A DNA stretch of 64,000 bases from Sodiomyces alkalinus F11 (GCF_003711515.1 NW_021167093.1:422643-486642); one strand, 5' to 3'. Shown: positions 1 to 13,489, counted from the stretch's first letter. The notes: a model not told the origin generated them from the sequence alone. Program-made: numbers and translations.

Positions 1-3000
1 GTGTAATCTAGTCAAGAAGCTTATTAAAGAGTACTCTTATCTAGATCCTGACTACTAACTTAACTTCTCTTACGAGGTGTATTAGCTTCGGGTAAAATAT
101 AAGACGTATAAGATTAATAGCGTTTATTAGGTTAGGGACTTACTATAGTAAATCACTATCTAGAAAGCTAAGGCCTAGCGGGTTTAAGGCACTTTTATTA
201 AGGACTCCGAGCTCTACAGTATCGTCCTTACTATGATATATAGGGATATCTATATATTTATCGCTAATAAGCTTAAGATTTAAGGCACTAATCTAAGAAA
301 GATAGTTAAAAGCTATAGGCTACTCTCGGACCTATTACGCGAGTAGTCAACGGATATTTAGAAAGTAGAGGGTAAGCCTATAGATAAGGACATTATACTA
401 GGTATAACTAAGTCTAATTGGCCTAATAGTACCGCTTTCTAGCCCACGATCTTAAGGCGGCCTACTATAGTCTAGGAGTCTATAGCCTCTTAATCGGATA
501 TAGATAAGCTCGCTAACCTCCTCGAGAAGTATACTATTTCCCTTATCTATAATAGAACTAAAGGTGTTAGGGGTATTATTACCTAAGTGCTCGCTCTATC
601 TAAGAGGATAGGCACGGAAAAGGTCTAAGCCCTCCTCGCTATAAAGTCTAACCTAAAGAACGCCTTTTATACTATCCTTATATATACCCTTAGCCTACGA
701 TAACTGCTTTAGTGCACTTCGCCGCCCCTAATCAGGCTAATAATACCGCTTACTAGCCTAATAACGCCTAATATACTAAGGAGATCTACTACGGAGGACC
801 CCGCCCTAGATATTATAGTAACAGATATAATAATAACCGCCCGACCTAATAACACGATAACCGCCTAGGATAGTAGAGAGGTGCTTAGAATAACGGCTAG
901 CCCCTACTAGCTCGCTACTACGGCTACGGCTAAGAAAGGCATCGTAGAGATAACTACCCTATCCTAATCCACGATAACGCCTATAACCTAGTTAAATAGT
1001 AGTTCCCCGAGTATTTAGTAATAGATTAGACCGGTACCTAGGTAGCCTACCTAAAGAGCGAGCTACGGGTTAACGAGTACTAGCTATACCGACGCCTTAT
1101 AGTATATTAGCTAGCCACTAAGCTTTATACCTGATTAAAGGAGCTCGTAAACCTCTATATTAAGACCTTCCAGCTTATTACCCTCCCCTATAAGACTAAA
1201 AAGACTAATAGACTTATAATTAAGTCTATAGTTAAGTAGGTATAGAAGTAATAGGCCGGTTAGAGTAGTTAGGCTAACTAAGCCACTTAAGCCTCGAGAG
1301 TTACTAAGGTTATAGGATCTATTAATTTTATTACTACCAGAGTATATACTACGTTTATATCTCGATATACTTTAACTAACCCGTAAAACCCTTTTCGTAC
1401 TATTAGAAGCGGGAGAACTAGTAAACCCGCGCTAAAAGTAGCTAGTTCCCCTAATTAGGCTATTTAATAGACCCTATCGACTTCGGAAAGCTCTTAAAGG
1501 GTTATAGAAATAGTTAATAACGCCGATATAGAAGACGGACTAGCCCCTGATTTAATAGCCCCTATATCTAGACCCGCTACTATCTTAACTACTACCCGGC
1601 CTACCTCGCGAGCCTTAGCTTAGAAAGATACCCTTAATTTATTTAACTAGGAGGCTATTATATACAAGGTCCGCGAGAAGAGCCTAAAGTACCTTTTAGA
1701 GATAGAGGTTAAGGTTCCTATAGTTTACCTCCTCTCTATTAATAAAGCTATCCTCGCGGACTATAAGGAGATACTAAGGTCGATCGGTAGTTAAGTAAAG
1801 CCTTATAAAGTTATCCGCTTAACCTCTAAAGAGGCCTTTTTTATAGACTCCTTACCCCTTAAACCCGAACGCCCTATATAGTTTACGAATACCACGACTA
1901 TAGCCCCTACGCTTAACGGTGTCCTATCTATTACGCCCGCTCCGATAATTAATAAACTAAAGCCTCCTACTATTTACGCTAAGTATATAACGATAGGTGT
2001 TAGCCTAACTAAGCGAATAGCTAAGGCCTACCCTATAAAGGACCGTTTTTACGTAGTTATTAATATAGAAGCTATCTTTAACACTATTCGATTAGACCTC
2101 GTAGAAAAGCTAGGGTTATAAGGCCGTATCGGGAAAAGTAATATTATAATTAAAGGAATTAACGACGTGGATAGGGTAAACTATACGGGATATCTGGAAG
2201 AGTATCTTTAGGTCGGGAACTAGTATAGGAAAGTCTATTTTATAGTAATCGAGGGAGTAGGGCCCGGGATACTTCTTAGTCTACTATTCTTACTTAATAG
2301 TTACGCCTTTTTTATCTATAAAGATCCATAGATCGATATAGACTTTATTTACGGGGATACCTATATTATTATCCGGGAATTAGTCGACGACCGCCCTTAT
2401 AGATAAAGCTAGCCTAAGTTTAGAGAGGAGAAGCGTCGAGAGGACGAGGATTTAATTAATCTAAGTATCGGATAGTAAGGGGAGGATAGTGTCCTTTATA
2501 GTTAGTCCGGGGCCGCTACCTTAATATCGAGTAATAATAGGATTAGCGGTTCGCCGGATTAGGGGGCGGAAAAGGCGGAGGAGATAAAAGAGAGGAGGAC
2601 GGAGGAGAAGGAGGAGGAGAAAAAGAAGAGCGATAATAATAGTTTCTTTTATTTAGATAATAAGGACGCTACTACTTTAATCGCCTTCCTATTTACGGAG
2701 GAGGTAAAGCCCTTAACGTAAAGAATTCATAGAGCCTTAAGGGCGATACTATAAAATTAGGGCCGAGGATATAAGAGGTATATCGCGGAGGCTCCCTATA
2801 TAATAACTACGACTATATACTAATAACTAATTTATACTAACCACTTATCTTTTTCGACTTTTCTATACTACTATTAGCCTAATCACGCTAATAGCCTTTT
2901 AGTCTTATATTTTCGGAAGCACCGGATAACGTAGGATAATTCCTAGATAAGAGCGCTTAAGGCTTTAAAGAAAAAGGAGGATAGTATTATTAGTATAGCC

Positions 3001-6000
3001 GTGGTTATAATAAAGAAGCTATAATAGCCTAAAAGGAAGAAGTCCTAAGATTTTATTAAAGAAGCGTATTATTTCCCTAATCCCGGAGGCGTCTTTACTA
3101 TATAGAAGCCTAAGGCTTTTAAGGTTTACCCTCTTAACGATATTCTATTTAATAGAAGTATTCTTAATAAAGACCCCTATTAGAAGAAGAATATCCTTAA
3201 AGAAATTAAAGAGGAAGACTAGGAACTAGAAGACGAGCGGTTTATTAGCCTAATTATACCGAAGTTTTCTAAAATTATACCTCGTTCGCGCCTTATACCC
3301 GAAAGACTTAACACTATCCTAAAGACCGTTAAGCACGTAACTTATAAGGAATAGGAGCTCCTAATAAAGGTCCTCGTACACTGCGAGGTAGCTATTATAT
3401 AGGACTAGACTAAGTATAGCCGCCTTAACGAACGGGTAGCCACTTTATAGAAGATTCAGGCGGTTTCTTATAAGGCGTGGCAGGCGAAGGGGATCCTTAT
3501 CCCTAAAGCTCTAGAGTCTATAGTTATATATATAATAAAAGACCGCCTTAAGAAAGGTATAATCGAGGAGAGCTATATAGCCTACTATAACCCCTAGTTC
3601 TTAGTTAAGAAGAAGGACGGTAATATACGGCTTATTAACTCGGCTACTAAGATTAACGTAATAACCCTTTAAGATACCTTTATACCGCCTAGGGCCGATA
3701 AGTTCTCCAAGGATTTCGCTATATATAAGCTTATATCCCTCTTAGACCTTTTCTCCGGCTATAATCAGGTTACCCTTAATAAAGAATCTTAAGATCTAAC
3801 TACCTTTACGACTATTATTAGACTCTTTAGGATATATACCCTTCCTTAGGGGGCCACTAATTTAGTAGCCTAGTTTATACGTATTATAACCCGTATCCTT
3901 TACGACCTTATTCCTTAGTACTATAGACTCTTTATTAACGATATTATAGTAAAAGGACCGATAACCACCTATAAGGATACCCTAATTAGACCTAGAATTC
4001 GCCGTTTTATAGCCGAGTATATCGCTAATATTAATAAAATACTTCTTAACGTGGAGCTAGCTAAAGGTATTATCGTAGGTATTAAAAGCTAGTAGTATTA
4101 GAAAGTAGCTATTATTATAGGCTACGTCTACGGTACTAATAGTTATTCCCCTAAGTAGGCTAAGATCGCGAAGGTCCGAGAGTGGGAAAGGTATAGTATA
4201 GTCTTTAACGTTTACTTATTCCTTAGTCTCGCTATCTTTTACTAAGTCTGGATTTATAAGTTCGCTATTATCGCTAGACCCCTAACCGACTTACTACGGA
4301 AGAATACTACCTTAAAGTAGGAGGAGCCTTAATAACACGCTATAAACGCCCTTAAGAAAGCCTTTACTACTACCCCTATCCTAATTACTATTTAGTACGG
4401 CGAAGGCGTAGGAGTTATCTATATTATCCTCGACGCTAGTATAAATAGATAGAGTAGACTCCTCGGATAGTACGTTAAGGATATAAAAGCTATAGTATAA
4501 TACGAAAGCGGTTACTAGTCTCCTACGGAGAGGGTCTATAATACTAGTAAGCTAGAGCTAAGGGGAGTTCTAAAAACCCTTTAGCGCCTATATAACTACC
4601 TTTATAGGGTTTACTTTATCCTTAATACTAATACCTAAGCCCTCCTATCCTAGTTAAAAGGATCTACTACTAATCTCCTTAATACCCTAATTACCCGATA
4701 GCTCGCCTAGATCCGGCTTTTCGACTTCGACGTTAAGTATATTAAAGGATCTAAGAATACTATAGCCGATAAAGTCTCCCGGATACCCGGAATACCTTTA
4801 ATTAAACTAATAACGATACCGAAAAGGACCTATATAACTTCGTATATAATAGAATCTTCCTTATAGAAACCGAGAAGTAGTTTAACGACTCTGCCCTGGC
4901 TAATAATATCCTTAATAAGGACTTTACCTAAAGTCAGTTTTCCTAATAAGTAGGTACCTTTTTAATAACCTTTCGCGTGCTTAGAGGAATAAATCCTAAG
5001 GAAGCCCGTAGAGTTAAAGATATGGCTACCTATATATTCCTTAAGGATAGACTACTATAGACCCGAGTAACTAAGGCCGATTCGACCCCTAAACGCTAGA
5101 TTAACGATAAGAATACCAAGGTTAACCTAATTAGGAGAGCCTACGATTAATCCGGATACCGAGGAAGGCTAGGTATATACTATCGCCTTACGGCTAACTA
5201 CTTCTAGGATAGTATCTATAAGAGCGTGTAAAGGTTTATTAAGTCCTATTCCGAATACTAGGCCCGCCGTAGCCGTTCTTAGGAGCATCCCCTAATCTTA
5301 ATAAGCCTGCCCGAAAACGCCCTCTCTTTTACCTAGGTTAGCCTAAACGTTTAATATCTCTAAGGGTAGTATCTTATAAAGGCCCGCTATATATTTATAG
5401 GTTAGGTTAAGGCTCGACTACTAAAGAAGAATACGTCTAAGGCTATTATCTTATTTTTATAGGAAAATATAATCTATAGGAATAGGCTTTATATAATCCT
5501 CTTTATAAATAAAGGCCCCGAGAATAAGGGTTATATAATTAAGCTAAACCGTTAGTATAGGACTACGCGAAAGCTCGCCTCGGCCTATTACCCCCGCGCT
5601 AATAATCTTAATAAGGTTAGGTATAAGGCTATTACCTACGCTTTATCTATCTAGTTAAAGTTTTACCCTAAAGCCCTTTATAAGATCCTCCTAATAGTCC
5701 TTTTTATTAACCGTATACCGGTAAGAGCTTTTACTGGCTATACCCCTTTTTTCTTTCTACACGGCTATAAGGCTATTACCCTAATTAAAACGACCTACCT
5801 AACCTAGAGAGTACTAGACTAGGGCCGCGTTAAAACTCCTAGGGATAAGATAATGCTTCGGTTAAGGGCTTTTACCTAGCTTAATACCGATTAACGTGCT
5901 ATTATTACTATAATTACTAAATAATAAGGGCGATGGATAGCCTACATTAACGCTAGCCGTGCCCGGGTACCCAATAAGTAAAGGCTATAAGTTAAGGATC

Positions 6001-6631
6001 TTATACTAGTTCACGATGCTAAGAAAGCTATGGATATAAGCCGTAAGGCTAAGCTTAACTACTAATAGAATAGCCTATATCGTATCCGGAAGGCTAATTA
6101 CGATAATAAGTCCTTTATCCTTAAGACTCTTACTAGAGAAGAACTAAAAGGGATTACTTTTACCGCTAACCGCCTAAAGAAGTTTATCTAAAACGATAAT
6201 AGGTACAAAGAGCCTAAGGACTAGACTATATTTAAATAAGACTATAGCGAGAAGCTTAAGATTATATACCCTACTCGAGGAGGGACTATTACCGAAGAAG
6301 TCACCGAAGGACCCCTTCTACCTGGCGAGGACCCTAAAGAAGATACTAGGGCCGAGGATAATATTAATTCCTCTGATTATACTATTAACGGACTTTTATG
6401 CCGCTCCGAGAGACTAAGAGAGTTATTAGGGGAGTATTATAAGAAGCTAGAGGAAGAGTTAAAAAAGGTAAGGGAGTTTATTACCGTTAAGGTGTAGAGT
6501 CTATAACGCCTAGATTTTAACCTAAGTGAGTATAAGGATTATACTAATAAGCTAGATTCTATTTCTTATTATTACTTTCCTTAATTCCCTTTATTTTTAA
6601 AGCCTATACTCGCTAGGAGGCTAGCGTATAG
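1..6631 (+). mobile_element. Ty3/gypsy element A, RIP-degraded, cut by window edge
   Basis: Body of a Ty3/gypsy LTR retrotransposon read on the plus strand; its 5' end lies outside the window. Reading through TAA/TAG, I see a protease-like stretch near 2040-2330, reverse transcriptase 3560-3965, RNase H 4400-4800 and integrase 5230-5980. The first 2 kb probably holds gag, but I recognise no motif there. The protease active-site region reads roughly VINIEAIFNT, so the expected catalytic Asp is Asn, a G-to-A change. Base composition is strongly RIP-like and the frame is broken by dozens of stops. Its integrase wording differs from the chromoviruses further right, so I treat it as a separate family. 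Confidence 0.85.
3561..6000 (+). pseudogene. pol: Decayed RT-RNase H-integrase of gypsy element A
   Basis: The reverse transcriptase fingers/palm motifs read as NP-F-VKKDG---RLIN, then LLDLFSGYNQV (about 3745-3775), then LPQGATN with the Gln codon now TAG. The YxDD box at 3931-3942 reads FIND, so the first catalytic Asp has become Asn (GAC to AAC). RNase H shows LDASIN near 4430, KLELRGVLKTL near 4550 and KYIKGSKNTIAD near 4735-4770. Integrase shows ENKGYIIKLNRQYR-like text near 5520-5550 and NRIPVRAFTGYTPFFFLHGY near 5708-5767. The order RT-RNH-INT is the Ty3/gypsy order. Every break I checked is a CA/TG to TA type change. It is non-functional. Confidence 0.85.
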
Positions 6632-7935
6632 TGTTAGGGCCGAGGGTAAATAAAGCTAAATCTTTTATCTACCTAAAGTCGCGATATACGCCGGTATAAA
6701 GGGTATAAACCTATAAATAATCTTCCTAACCACTACCCTAGTCTATTTCTTTTTTAAACCTTTTCCTTTATTACCCTGATTAAAAGCACTATAAACCTAT
6801 CCGGACTTATTTCCCCGATTAGAAGACTTGTCCCTATATTTATTATCTATTATATTTATAAGTAAGCCTAACTACGTGGACGTTACCGAGATCTACTACT
6901 ATATACTCTCTATAGGTTTCTTTTATTATAATCCCGAATTCTTTACTTCTATTCCCCTAATCACCGTATAATTTATCGGACCTAAGCTAAATTAGACCTA
7001 GTTTAATATAAGCTACCTATTCTACGGAAGGGAGTTATAGTCGGGAATAACTAGTATAAGGACAGTTACTAAGGGTATAATATAATTAAGAGACATACTG
7101 TTAAAGGCTATAAGCCGTAAACTGTAAATCCCTCCTTTACTAACCCTAGTACTAGTAACTTATTAAGTTATTACGTTAATCTTAATAGCCTGATTTTAAA
7201 AGTATAAGAGCCCTCTCCTTTCTACTACTTAAACCCCTTTTCCTGATCTTTATTACTAATCGCTCTCCCTATTACTAATATTATACCCTTATTCCCCTAA
7301 CCACTATATATTACCCTTAAACCTACTATACGTAAGTTCCTCGTCCTAAAAGAAAAGACTAATACTATATCTATTTCCAGAAGAGTAAGTTCAAGACACT
7401 AAGTTAACGGCGTTAAGAGCCCCGCTAGAAAAACCCCTGAAAAAGAAAAATATAATATCACGACGACGATAGCGATAATAATCATAAAAACCGGAAAATC
7501 CGGGGATTCCCTAGCTTCGTTAGCTTAATTAAGCGATTACCGGCCGCTACCTATAAATCTTATTCTTCTTATAAGGGCTTTATCGGTAGATAGGCCTATA
7601 GAGTCTACTTATATAGAGTAGAAAACCGATTATTATAAAGAGAAGGAAAAGAGATGAAGATAAGCCACGAAGAAGACCTCCTTTTATACCTTTTTCCCCC
7701 TAACCTTATTACTTATTCCCCTAATTAGACCTATCACGAAGTTCTCGCGAAAAGAGTAATACCCTGGTTATTAGAGAATATCTCTTCTTAGAAATCCCGT
7801 TTATCTATTAGAGTTATATTATTTAGTTAATTAACTATCTAATTCCCTTCCCTATAAACTACCTAGTAAACCACGCACCCTTTCCTACTACCCGTTCCCC
7901 TAACTATAACGCACCCTATTAGTAACGCACCCTAT
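6632..7935 (+). repeat. Candidate 3' LTR and tail of gypsy element A
   Basis: A purine-rich stretch (aggaggctagcg) is followed at 6632 by TGTTAGGGCCGAGG, the form expected for a polypurine tract next to an LTR beginning TG. No second LTR copy is visible because the 5' end of the element lies outside the window, so the right boundary is unknown. No coding signal is visible in 6632-7935. A 13-base direct repeat (aacgcaccctatt) occurs twice near 7905-7935. The whole stretch is RIP-like. The LTR call is an inference from the start motif only. Confidence 0.35.
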
Positions 7936-7939
7936 TAAG

Positions 7940-9200
7940 TAAGCTACTTAGTTGTAGGGTCGCTTTTATAGTCACCTTCCTTAGGGCCGTACCTCTTAGA
8001 GACCCGGCGCTAGATATAAGCCCCCTTAGGGAGCGGAATAGTCTACTAGATAACTATTTCCTCCCGGTTAGGTACCTCCTTAGCCTTACGGATAATATTA
8101 TAATACCTATCCACCTCCTTCCTATATCGAGCTAAGAGTATTAGGATAAGACTAAGTAAGCTCTTATAAGCTTTAAGAGTCTTATTACTATAAGCCTAGT
8201 ATATCTAGTGAGTAATCTTATAGCCTATAACGGTTATATTAACTAGGAAAACGCTAGTCCGAAGAGAGTAAATCGGGCGTTATCTATTATTATAAAAAGA
8301 CTATAGTAGTACTAAATTATCCTTAGAAAAAGGATTATAATACTTAAAGCCGGGGTAGTTATTATCGGGCTAGCTAATCTTATATTTAGCCCACTAGAAC
8401 TCTTTATAAAGGCCCTTATCCCGGAATGTGTAAGTAGACTTATAGAATAAATAGTTAGCGTAGTCGGGGAAGCGTGGATTCTACGGCAGGGAGACGCACG
8501 TATAGAATAGGTACGTATTCTTATTATTAACCCGATCTATTATAGCTATCCAGCGTTCTTCGTAGTATAAGCAGGGCACCTTATTAACTACGCTATATAC
8601 CTGCACGATAAATACCCTAGCGGCGTAAGGCCTTATAATGATCTTTATAATATATTCGCTTTAGGGACTTATAAGGTCCTTAGCTATAAAGATACGACGA
8701 CGGAATAAAGGCGTTTTAAAGAAGTCGCGTATCTCCCGGAATAAAGCCTACTCTATATCCCGATTAGTAATATTTAATAAGGTATCCTAAAACCGGCCTA
8801 TAATAATAAGCCGAATATCTTAATCGATAACCGAAGGCAGAAAATCGAGCTTAACGTATAAAACGCTACCCTTATTAGCTACCTTAAACTAACCGATATA
8901 AGTATTAATCTTAGCACCGAAGTTAGTATCCCCTAAATAGGGTAACCACGAGAAATAGGGAAGGAAAACTTATAGTTATATCTATAGGCGTTACCTAAAT
9001 ATTATACCTATTAGAAGTGCCTTTTATTAGACGCGTCTTAGGCTAAAACCACAAAATAGGCTTAACGGACTCTTACTTACCGACGGCCTTCTTATATTTA
9101 TACGGCTCCGCCTCGTTTAATACTCTGATTATATACTTGGAGGCTATAGTGTATATTTAAGAAGTTAAGGAGTTAAGAAGTTATAGTGCTATCGGTAACA
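7940..9200 (-). pseudogene. Unidentified RIP-broken gene with a possible intron
   Basis: The minus strand reads a long protein-like frame from an ATG at about 9200 down to about 8150, interrupted only by TAA/TAG of the RIP type. Upstream text includes SKYIIRVLNEAEPYKYKKA; downstream text includes GDTNFGAKINTYIGQFKVA and YYEERWIAIIDRVNNKNTY. The two halves are in different frames; a GT near 8985 and an AG just before GGATACTAAC near 8940 could be a small intron, or there is a frameshift. I recognise no transposase, RT or integrase motif and cannot name the family. It may be a captured host gene, or the gene of a transposon class I do not recognise. No second copy is visible in the window. Confidence 0.4.
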
Positions 9201-9859
9201 TATCTAAAGAAGTGGTAAATTTACTTAAAAGAAGAGGAATAAGGAGCCGGGGATCCTGCGTCTTTTATATTTAAGAGACCGATAAGTAAAGACGTTAACT
9301 AAGCGGCTTATAGCTTTTATAAGTTAGGGGAGGCGTCTCTAATAAAGTAATTATAACTATTCGACCTGCCTTTATAGCTATTTATAGTTACCTCCTTTTA
9401 TTTTCCTTTATTATAGAATCACGACTCCGCCTACTATCTAATAATAAATAAGAAGCCTTATCCGATATGTGCCAGCTAATTATAGTAAGCGCCGAAGCCA
9501 GTTAGCTAATTATAGTAGGCGTTTTTAACGTCGATTTCCTAATTTAGCACCTTCTTTCCGACTTATAAAGACTATCTTTATCACGATTTAGGAAATAACC
9601 TCCTTTAACGACTAAAAGACCGTTTAAGCTATAATTATAAGTTAAGGACTCCTGCTTAAAGGAAAGAGCCTTTAGAAAAGGTCCTCGGAGGATAAATAGA
9701 ACCCTTTTTAGCCTTAATCCTGATCTTTCCCTTCGATATATCCTTATAGACTTAGATTTACCCGTTCTTCCTTATTATATTCCCCCCCCCTTATTTTATT
9801 TTTATCCCTCTAAGTTTTCTTAATAGCTCTCTCTCCTCCCCTTTTTCCTTTTTTTTCAC
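9201..9859. other. Non-coding RIP-type DNA between repeats
   Basis: I see no gene here. The motif agctaattatagta occurs twice within about 60 bases (9474-9520), and the last 150 bases are a pyrimidine-rich tract with C and T runs (9779-9860) that could be the promoter side of the R1a reading frame to its right. Left element ends were looked for and not found. Confidence 0.4.
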
Positions 9860-10059
9860 GAGGAACCTTCGCCGAAGACCCTAATCAGGGTAATATAAGT
9901 AACCGTAGACGCCAGAACCCGTAAGGACTAACGCTATAGCCGCTAATAACTTAGTGGATTACTAGGCTATAGCCCCTAAGGGTTTAGACCTAAATAAGGG
10001 CGTTTAGCCTGAGGGACGGACCGCTATCAAACTAAGCACTAGGCCCCGTAAGGAGTATA

Positions 10060-10860
10060 ATCCTAAGAAACGCAGGTAGGTATTCCCTGCGAGTGGTTTA
10101 CTGTACCGCCTCTTTAAGGCCGTAGATAATAATACCCCTTATACTAGGTTTAGAGCTATCTTAAAGGACGGTTAGTAGATAGTTTAGAGCCTCCTGGATA
10201 AGAATAAGAGTAACGGACTAAACGCAGAGATTATAGGGCTAGCCGTATTATAGTCCCCTTTAATTATCTCCTATAGTGAGCAGTACCTTAAAGTCCGTTC
10301 TATCTTAATATTAGCCTACCGGCCACGTAAAGATATTAAAGCCGATAGGTAGTAAGGGAAGAGCGCTATAGAAGAGGTAGTAAGTGCGGTGATTAGCCGT
10401 AGGTAAGGATATTCTAGACTTATAGTATTCCTTAATAAAATCCCGAGCTAAGGAGTAGATACTAAGGGTAAGGCAGAGTTTATAACTCTCGCCGATAAAG
10501 CGCGGTAATATACTAAAACCAGCCGCTTTATCTCTATAATCTACCACGTTAACGGTAACTATTTCGTTAGTCTAATTATCGATCAGGAGACTTAGATTAT
10601 ATATAGGTATAATAATATATAGTCTAACGGTAAAGGTAAATAACGCCTCCTTAAGGTCGCCCGCCTTACGATACTATAGTTAATCTTTATCGGGGCCCCT
10701 AAAGAAGCAGTTAATAGTATAGCTAAGAAATTCTATATCGTCCCCGGCCCTATATAATAGAATAGTCACTCCTATAGTTCTTTTATTATAGAATGGATTA
10801 GAGCTTTAGCCTAAGAGGGATATTTATTCCCTCAGAGCTTTAAAGTTTATAGGTTCGCTT
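10060..10860 (+). pseudogene. Possible Ulp1-like (C48) cysteine protease remnant in R1a
   Basis: The frame reads through RIP stops as protein-like text, including VRSILILAYRPRKDIKAD (about 10287-10345) and YHVNGNYFVSLIIDQETQ (about 10540-10595), then a IIYRYNNI-like stretch. This resembles the Ulp1/SENP layout in which a His-Trp pair precedes a hydrophobic strand and a later Asp. In that reading the His would be Tyr (CAT to TAT) and the Asp would be Asn, both RIP-type. I could not place the catalytic Cys with confidence. Ulp1-type proteases are known accessory proteins of several eukaryotic DNA transposon groups. The call is tentative; a different peptidase or an unrelated protein is possible. 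Confidence 0.3.
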
Positions 10861-11249
10861 AAGGCCGCTATCACGGGAATAATATAGGGGAATGTACTCG
10901 GTATATTAAGAAAGGCTAAGTAATTTATATTAGTAAGCTCTTTGGCTTCGGCCGCTACACAGAGTTAGCTATAAAGCCTATAACGCCGCCTCCCGAAATC
11001 CCTAAGACGACTAGATTCTAGCCTATTAATAAGACTAAGAAGTGGATACCGGTTAACCCGTCTAAGGGTCCTAAGACTCCTAAGATACCTAAGGCCGAGG
11101 AGAAGTCTATTAATCTTACTGGTTCCCTTAATCCTGAGATTATAAACCTTACTAGCACGCTACGCTAGAGTTTCTAGGAACCCCTAGTGTTATCTAATAG
11201 TAGTAGCCACGTCGAGAACGTAGGTCTTAGCAGTCTCGAGCTTTAAACC

Positions 11250-11853
11250 CCTAAGGGTAAGAAAGCCGTGAAGCAGATATTACCGGCTATTAAGAAAACG
11301 CGCCCCCGAAGATACCTAAGACGCCTAAAACTCCTAAGACGGCGCCTAAGCCCTCTATCGTTTCGAAGGAGAGGAGTTATAATATCTAAGATAAATAGGA
11401 AAAGGAGGCGAAGTATTAGGCTAAGGGCACTAAGATATCTTATTACCTTCTATACTATAGACTCATAGATACGCGGCCTTTAGCTAAGCGCATTAGTCCT
11501 ATTAGGCTAAGCCTATATACTAAGGAAGAATAGATTAAGTCCTTTAATAACCTATACCGAGCAGGCCTCCGTGACGTAGTGGCTAATAACGCGTTATATC
11601 TACCGCCGCCTCGGGCTATACCTTAGGAAGGATAGCTTCGTTATAACGCGGGGATTAAGTAAGAAGCGGATAAGGCTACTACTAATTAAGAGGCTAAGAA
11701 GGCCGATAAGCCTAACTATATAGTCGGAGGAAGAACCTTACAAAAGCATAAGTAAAGGCATATATAGAGGAATAGATAAGTGACGTCTTAAGGAAAATAG
11801 CTGGTAAAGATAGTAAAGGGACGGTATATACAGAGGAATAGGAATTAAGAGGA
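11250..11853 (+). pseudogene. C-terminal coding part of R1a, shared with R1b
   Basis: A Pro/Lys/Thr-rich linker (11280-11370, repeated PKTPKT-type codons) is followed by a frame ending with a stretch that includes KADKPNYIVGGRTLQKH (about 11700-11752). The R1b copy reads the same C-terminus on the minus strand at about 44413-44620. The match continues to the exact base where R2 is inserted. The function is unknown to me. The low-complexity basic linker followed by a conserved tail would suit a nucleic-acid-binding protein, but that is inference. Confidence 0.5.
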
Positions 11854-12764
11854 TATCACGGATATACTAAGTAAGCGACGATAAGATATACTTAGCTTAT
11901 CGGGTTAATAACAGGAGATATATCACGGACTAACCGGTTATTAATACGGCACTATCTTAATAGTATAGTTAAGGGATAGTATCCACGAGACTTATATCCA
12001 CGATCTGGAAGGGCCTGTCTAATAGTAGGCATACCTAGAATCAATAGGTTATCGCTATAGTCTCGCTATTATATAGCTAAGTGATAGTATCCACGAGACG
12101 TATATTCACGATCTGGAAAGGCCTATCTAATAGCAGGTATACCTAGAATTAATAGGTCGTCCCTATAGTCTCGCTATTATACAGTTAAGCGATAGTATCC
12201 ACGAGACTTATATCCACGACCTAAAAGGGCCTGCCTACTAGTAGTAGATATACCTGGAATTAATAGGTCGTTACCGTAGTATCGCTATTATATATCTAAG
12301 GGACAATTTCCACGAGACTTATATCCACGATCTAGAAGGGCCTATCTAGTAGCAGGTATACCTAGAATTAATAGGTTATCCCTATAGTCTCGCTATTATA
12401 TAGCTAAGGGATAGTATTTACGAGGGATATCACCACGACCTAAAAGAGCCGAGGCTATATCTAGATTCCTAGATATCAAGCTATAGGAAGTTAGAGGTAG
12501 GACTACTAGGAGTTAATAGAAGGATAAAGGTTAAGATATCAGGTATAATAGTCTTATATTAAGGGAGTTAGGCGGGGATAGATAGGAGGATTCTAGTTAG
12601 ACCCTAGATAGCTATAAAAGGAGCGCCTTAGGGACCTCTTTTTTAAGGCGGGTAACGAATAATCTAAGTATTCTAAGACCCCTTACTTATAGACGAACTA
12701 CTATTCACTTACGACGTATCGGTTAATCACTATTATACTACTCTATATAAGGATACCTTTAATA
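11854..12764 (+). repeat. 5' LTR of R2 (911 bp, four 108-bp repeats)
   Basis: Aligned with 16234-16925 from the base after the GAGGA duplication to ..ctttaata. Differences are mostly C/T and G/A. It is 219 bases longer than the 3' LTR, wholly because it carries two more units of an internal tandem array (11975-12409). Confidence 0.85.
11975..12409 (+). repeat. 108-bp tandem repeats in R2 5' LTR, 4 units
   Basis: Units begin at gatagtat-type starts at 11975, 12083, 12191 and 12302 and a partial fifth at 12410, so periods are 108, 108, 111 and 108. Each unit contains two short copies of cacga within atccacgagac..atccacgat and ends tcgctattatat. The 3' LTR has two units at 16355 and 16463 (period 108). 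Repeated promoter-proximal modules in LTRs are often enhancer-like; here that is inference. Confidence 0.9.
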
Positions 12765-13489
12765 TTTTATTCATTCTCTACCTTACCTAGGTATATAGAC
12801 CGGTATAAAGTTTCTGCCCTACCTACCTAAGCGGAGAACTAATTAGTTATTCTCGGTATATCGTTACTGTACTAACTACTCCCCGAGTTCGAGATAGGAG
12901 ATACCGAGTCTAGCCGTAATAATAAGGTAAATCCTTAGCCGTAGCGGTAAGAGCAGAATAGGCTACGCGCTAAGTAAGGTAATATACCTTAAATAGCCTA
13001 ATAGATAGCTAACCCTTAACTCCCCGCAGGTTATAGTACTAAGGCACTTATCGGTGCCGCTCTAGGAACTAGGGCCCTAAGCGCTATAGAGCGGACCCTA
13101 CCTATAATACTTATCTCTTTTAAGCTAACCTTATAGTCCTTTACCGCGGAGATAACTACCGACTAGCTATAGACGTATAGCTATAGGCTCCGCCTTATTA
13201 AGGACTATCGGTAAATAGACCCGCCTAACCGGTATCGGATACTAGAGGTCGCCCCCCTAATGCTACTATAAGCGTTAGCTATTTAATAGTGGTATAGTTA
13301 CGAGAATAGGTCGAAGCTTTTAGGTTAGACTAGGAGCGATACTACCTAGCCGGATACCTCTAAGCTTTACGAGATAGTAGTAATACCGCGGATATACTAT
13401 AAACCCCGGATACCTAATAGCTAACCCGTAACGACTAGGCTAAGATAGACTACCCTATCACTAAATAGGATATCTAATCGTGGGATTAG

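Noticed and set aside
11854..12764. 108-bp array considered as a CRISPR-like or satellite array
   Set aside because: It lies inside both LTRs of R2, the units are adjacent with no spacers, and the genome is eukaryotic.
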